Positions 63,369-64,000 of a DNA stretch of 64,000 bases are shown piece by piece. The notes under the pieces are model-generated. The model had not been told where the DNA came from and did not search any database. It was given only the letters and a program-made list of their open reading frames with translations. Source of the stretch: Roseateles sp. SL47 (GTDB taxonomy: Bacteria > Pseudomonadota > Gammaproteobacteria > Burkholderiales > Burkholderiaceae_C); the NCBI RefSeq assembly GCF_026625885.1, contig NZ_CP113068.1, forward strand, positions 2,666,001 to 2,730,000, read 5' to 3'. Every line of letters begins with the position of its first letter. The stretch's first letter is position 1. The position numbers and the translations under genes are program-made.

Positions 63369-63405
63369 AAGGGCCCCGCGCGCAATGCCGGGGCCCTTTC
63401 TCTTG
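63369..63405 (+). terminator. Intrinsic terminator before the DUF2213 gene
   Basis: A 10-bp stem AAGGGCCCCG/CGGGGCCCTT with a T-rich tail (TTTCTCTT). Confidence 0.82.
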
Positions 63406-63410
63406 CCGTC

Positions 63411-63420
63411 TTCCTAGCAT
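63411..63420 (+). promoter_or_regulatory. Late-motif candidate 4 (TTCCTAGCAT)
   Basis: Exact copy of the 60665 motif, placed between a terminator and ATG 63429. It ends 8 bp before that start codon. Confidence 0.4.
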
Positions 63421-63428
63421 GCACCCGC

Positions 63429-64000
63429 ATGGCAAAGAAGCTCATTCGCATCCTCACCGCTGTCAACGCCTCTGCGGTGAGCAAGGAAGGCGGGAAGTAC
63501 CTGATCAAGGGCGTGTGCGGGGCGGTGGACGACATCGTCATGAACGGCATGCTCTATCCGGCGGATCAGCTGGCCAAGGGCATTGCGACGCTGAACGGGA
63601 AGCCGGCGCCGGCCGGGCACCCGAAAAACAAGAACGGCCAGTACATCAGCGCCCGGGACGGTGAGGCCCTATTCAACGCGTACATGGGCGCCATCTGCAC
63701 CAACGCTCGCCACGAAGGCGGCCGGTCTCTGGTGGACATCCATGTGAATGAGGCTCAGGCCATGGCGCACGCTGACGGCCAGAAGCTGGTGAAGCGGCTC
63801 GATGAGGTGATCGCAGGCAATGCCGCCGACCCCATCCATGTCAGCACCGGCCTGTTCGTTGAGGCCATCCAGGCCAACGGCGAGAGCCTGGGGAAGAAGT
63901 ACAGCCGGATCGCCACCAACCTCCAGTACGACCACCTCGCCATCCTGCTGAACGAGCAGGGCGCCGGCACGCCGGAGCAGGGGGTCGGCATGTTCCTGAA
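63429..64000 (+). CDS. DUF2213 phage protein (capsid maturation protease-like), 5' part
   Basis: 190 residues seen, open at the window edge. KYLIKGVCGAVDDIVMNGMLYPADQLAKGI, LNGKPAPAGHPKNKNGQYISARD and DPIHVSTGLFVEAI are typical of DUF2213, a phage head protein often fused or adjacent to the prohead protease and scaffold. Start at ATG 63429, just after the repeated CCTAGCAT motif and with no obvious Shine-Dalgarno. Confidence 0.85.
   Translation, partial: MAKKLIRILTAVNASAVSKEGGKYLIKGVCGAVDDIVMNGMLYPADQLAKGIATLNGKPAPAGHPKNKNGQYISARDGEALFNAYMGAICTNARHEGGRSLVDIHVNEAQAMAHADGQKLVKRLDEVIAGNAADPIHVSTGLFVEAIQANGESLGKKYSRIATNLQYDHLAILLNEQGAGTPEQGVGMFL

Larger units (their letters stand above)
34363..64000. 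mobile_element. Temperate tailed-phage prophage (left end to window edge)
   Basis: Integrase, CI/Cro-type switch, antirepressor, NinB/NinG, TerS/TerL, portal and head genes form one continuous block starting at tRNA-Ser. Genes overlap by about 4 bp throughout, unlike the chromosome to the left. The window ends in the head module, so tail and lysis genes and the right end are not seen. No interrupted or frameshifted key gene is visible in this part, so the element looks intact here. Confidence 0.95.

Overview
The window is high-GC DNA from a Burkholderiales-type betaproteobacterium. The gene neighbourhoods (hemC-hemD-hemX-hemY, yicC-gmk-rpoZ-spoT, rph-rdgB-hemW, fkpB-ispH) and a cheR-cheD-cheB cluster fit a motile member of that order, perhaps the Roseateles/Rubrivivax/Leptothrix branch. 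The genus is an inference. It falls into two parts: ordinary chromosome (1 to about 34,362) and the left part of a temperate tailed-phage prophage (about 34,363 to 64,000) that runs off the right edge.

Chromosome. Left to right: a DinB polymerase fragment, a bacteriohemerythrin, argH, a LytS/LytTR-type two-component pair, ppc, the haem cluster hemCDXY, two identical tRNA-Arg(ACG) genes, a Gly-rich DUF4114-like protein, greB, and the minus-strand run yicC-gmk-rpoZ-spoT (ppGpp and nucleotide housekeeping), which is interrupted by a 0.5-kb repeat-rich spacer. Divergent from yicC lies a Ser/Thr kinase - PP2C phosphatase - rph - rdgB - hemW run. Next come cheR-cheD-cheB, a translationally coupled diguanylate cyclase - MinD/FleN-like ATPase - truncated haemoglobin cassette, a TonB-like protein, smr and radC, fkpB-ispH, serS and tRNA-Ser(CGA).

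Prophage. A tyrosine integrase sits just after the 3' end of tRNA-Ser, so this tRNA is the probable attachment site. A minus-strand early operon runs from 44,315 back to the integrase, with almost every gene overlapping the next by about 4 bp. It holds a lipoprotein SGNH hydrolase, small membrane proteins, a Rad52-like annealing-type protein with an SSB-like acidic tail, a long coiled-coil protein and many small unknowns. The switch region (44,340-47,560) has a CI-type repressor without a visible S24 peptidase domain, a Cro/YdaS-like protein, two identical-layout operator/promoter modules 3.15 kb apart, and an antirepressor preceded by a C4-type antisense RNA. The rightward operon encodes an HTH protein, an HNH-AP2 endonuclease chimera, RdgC, a solo LexA DNA-binding domain, a cytosine-5 methyltransferase with eight internal repeats, DUF1376-like and HTH proteins, and NinB and NinG. 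The head module follows (TerS, TerL, DUF1073 portal, Mu-F-like head protein, start of a DUF2213 protein).

How it works together (inference): CI represses both early promoters through two 14-bp operators each. Because CI looks non-cleavable, induction probably depends on the Ant antirepressor, which is held off by C4 RNA pairing with its leader and perhaps by LexA at a near-consensus box. Two small genes immediately downstream of cI on the same strand occupy the position of the lambda rex genes and are candidate lysogen-expressed functions.
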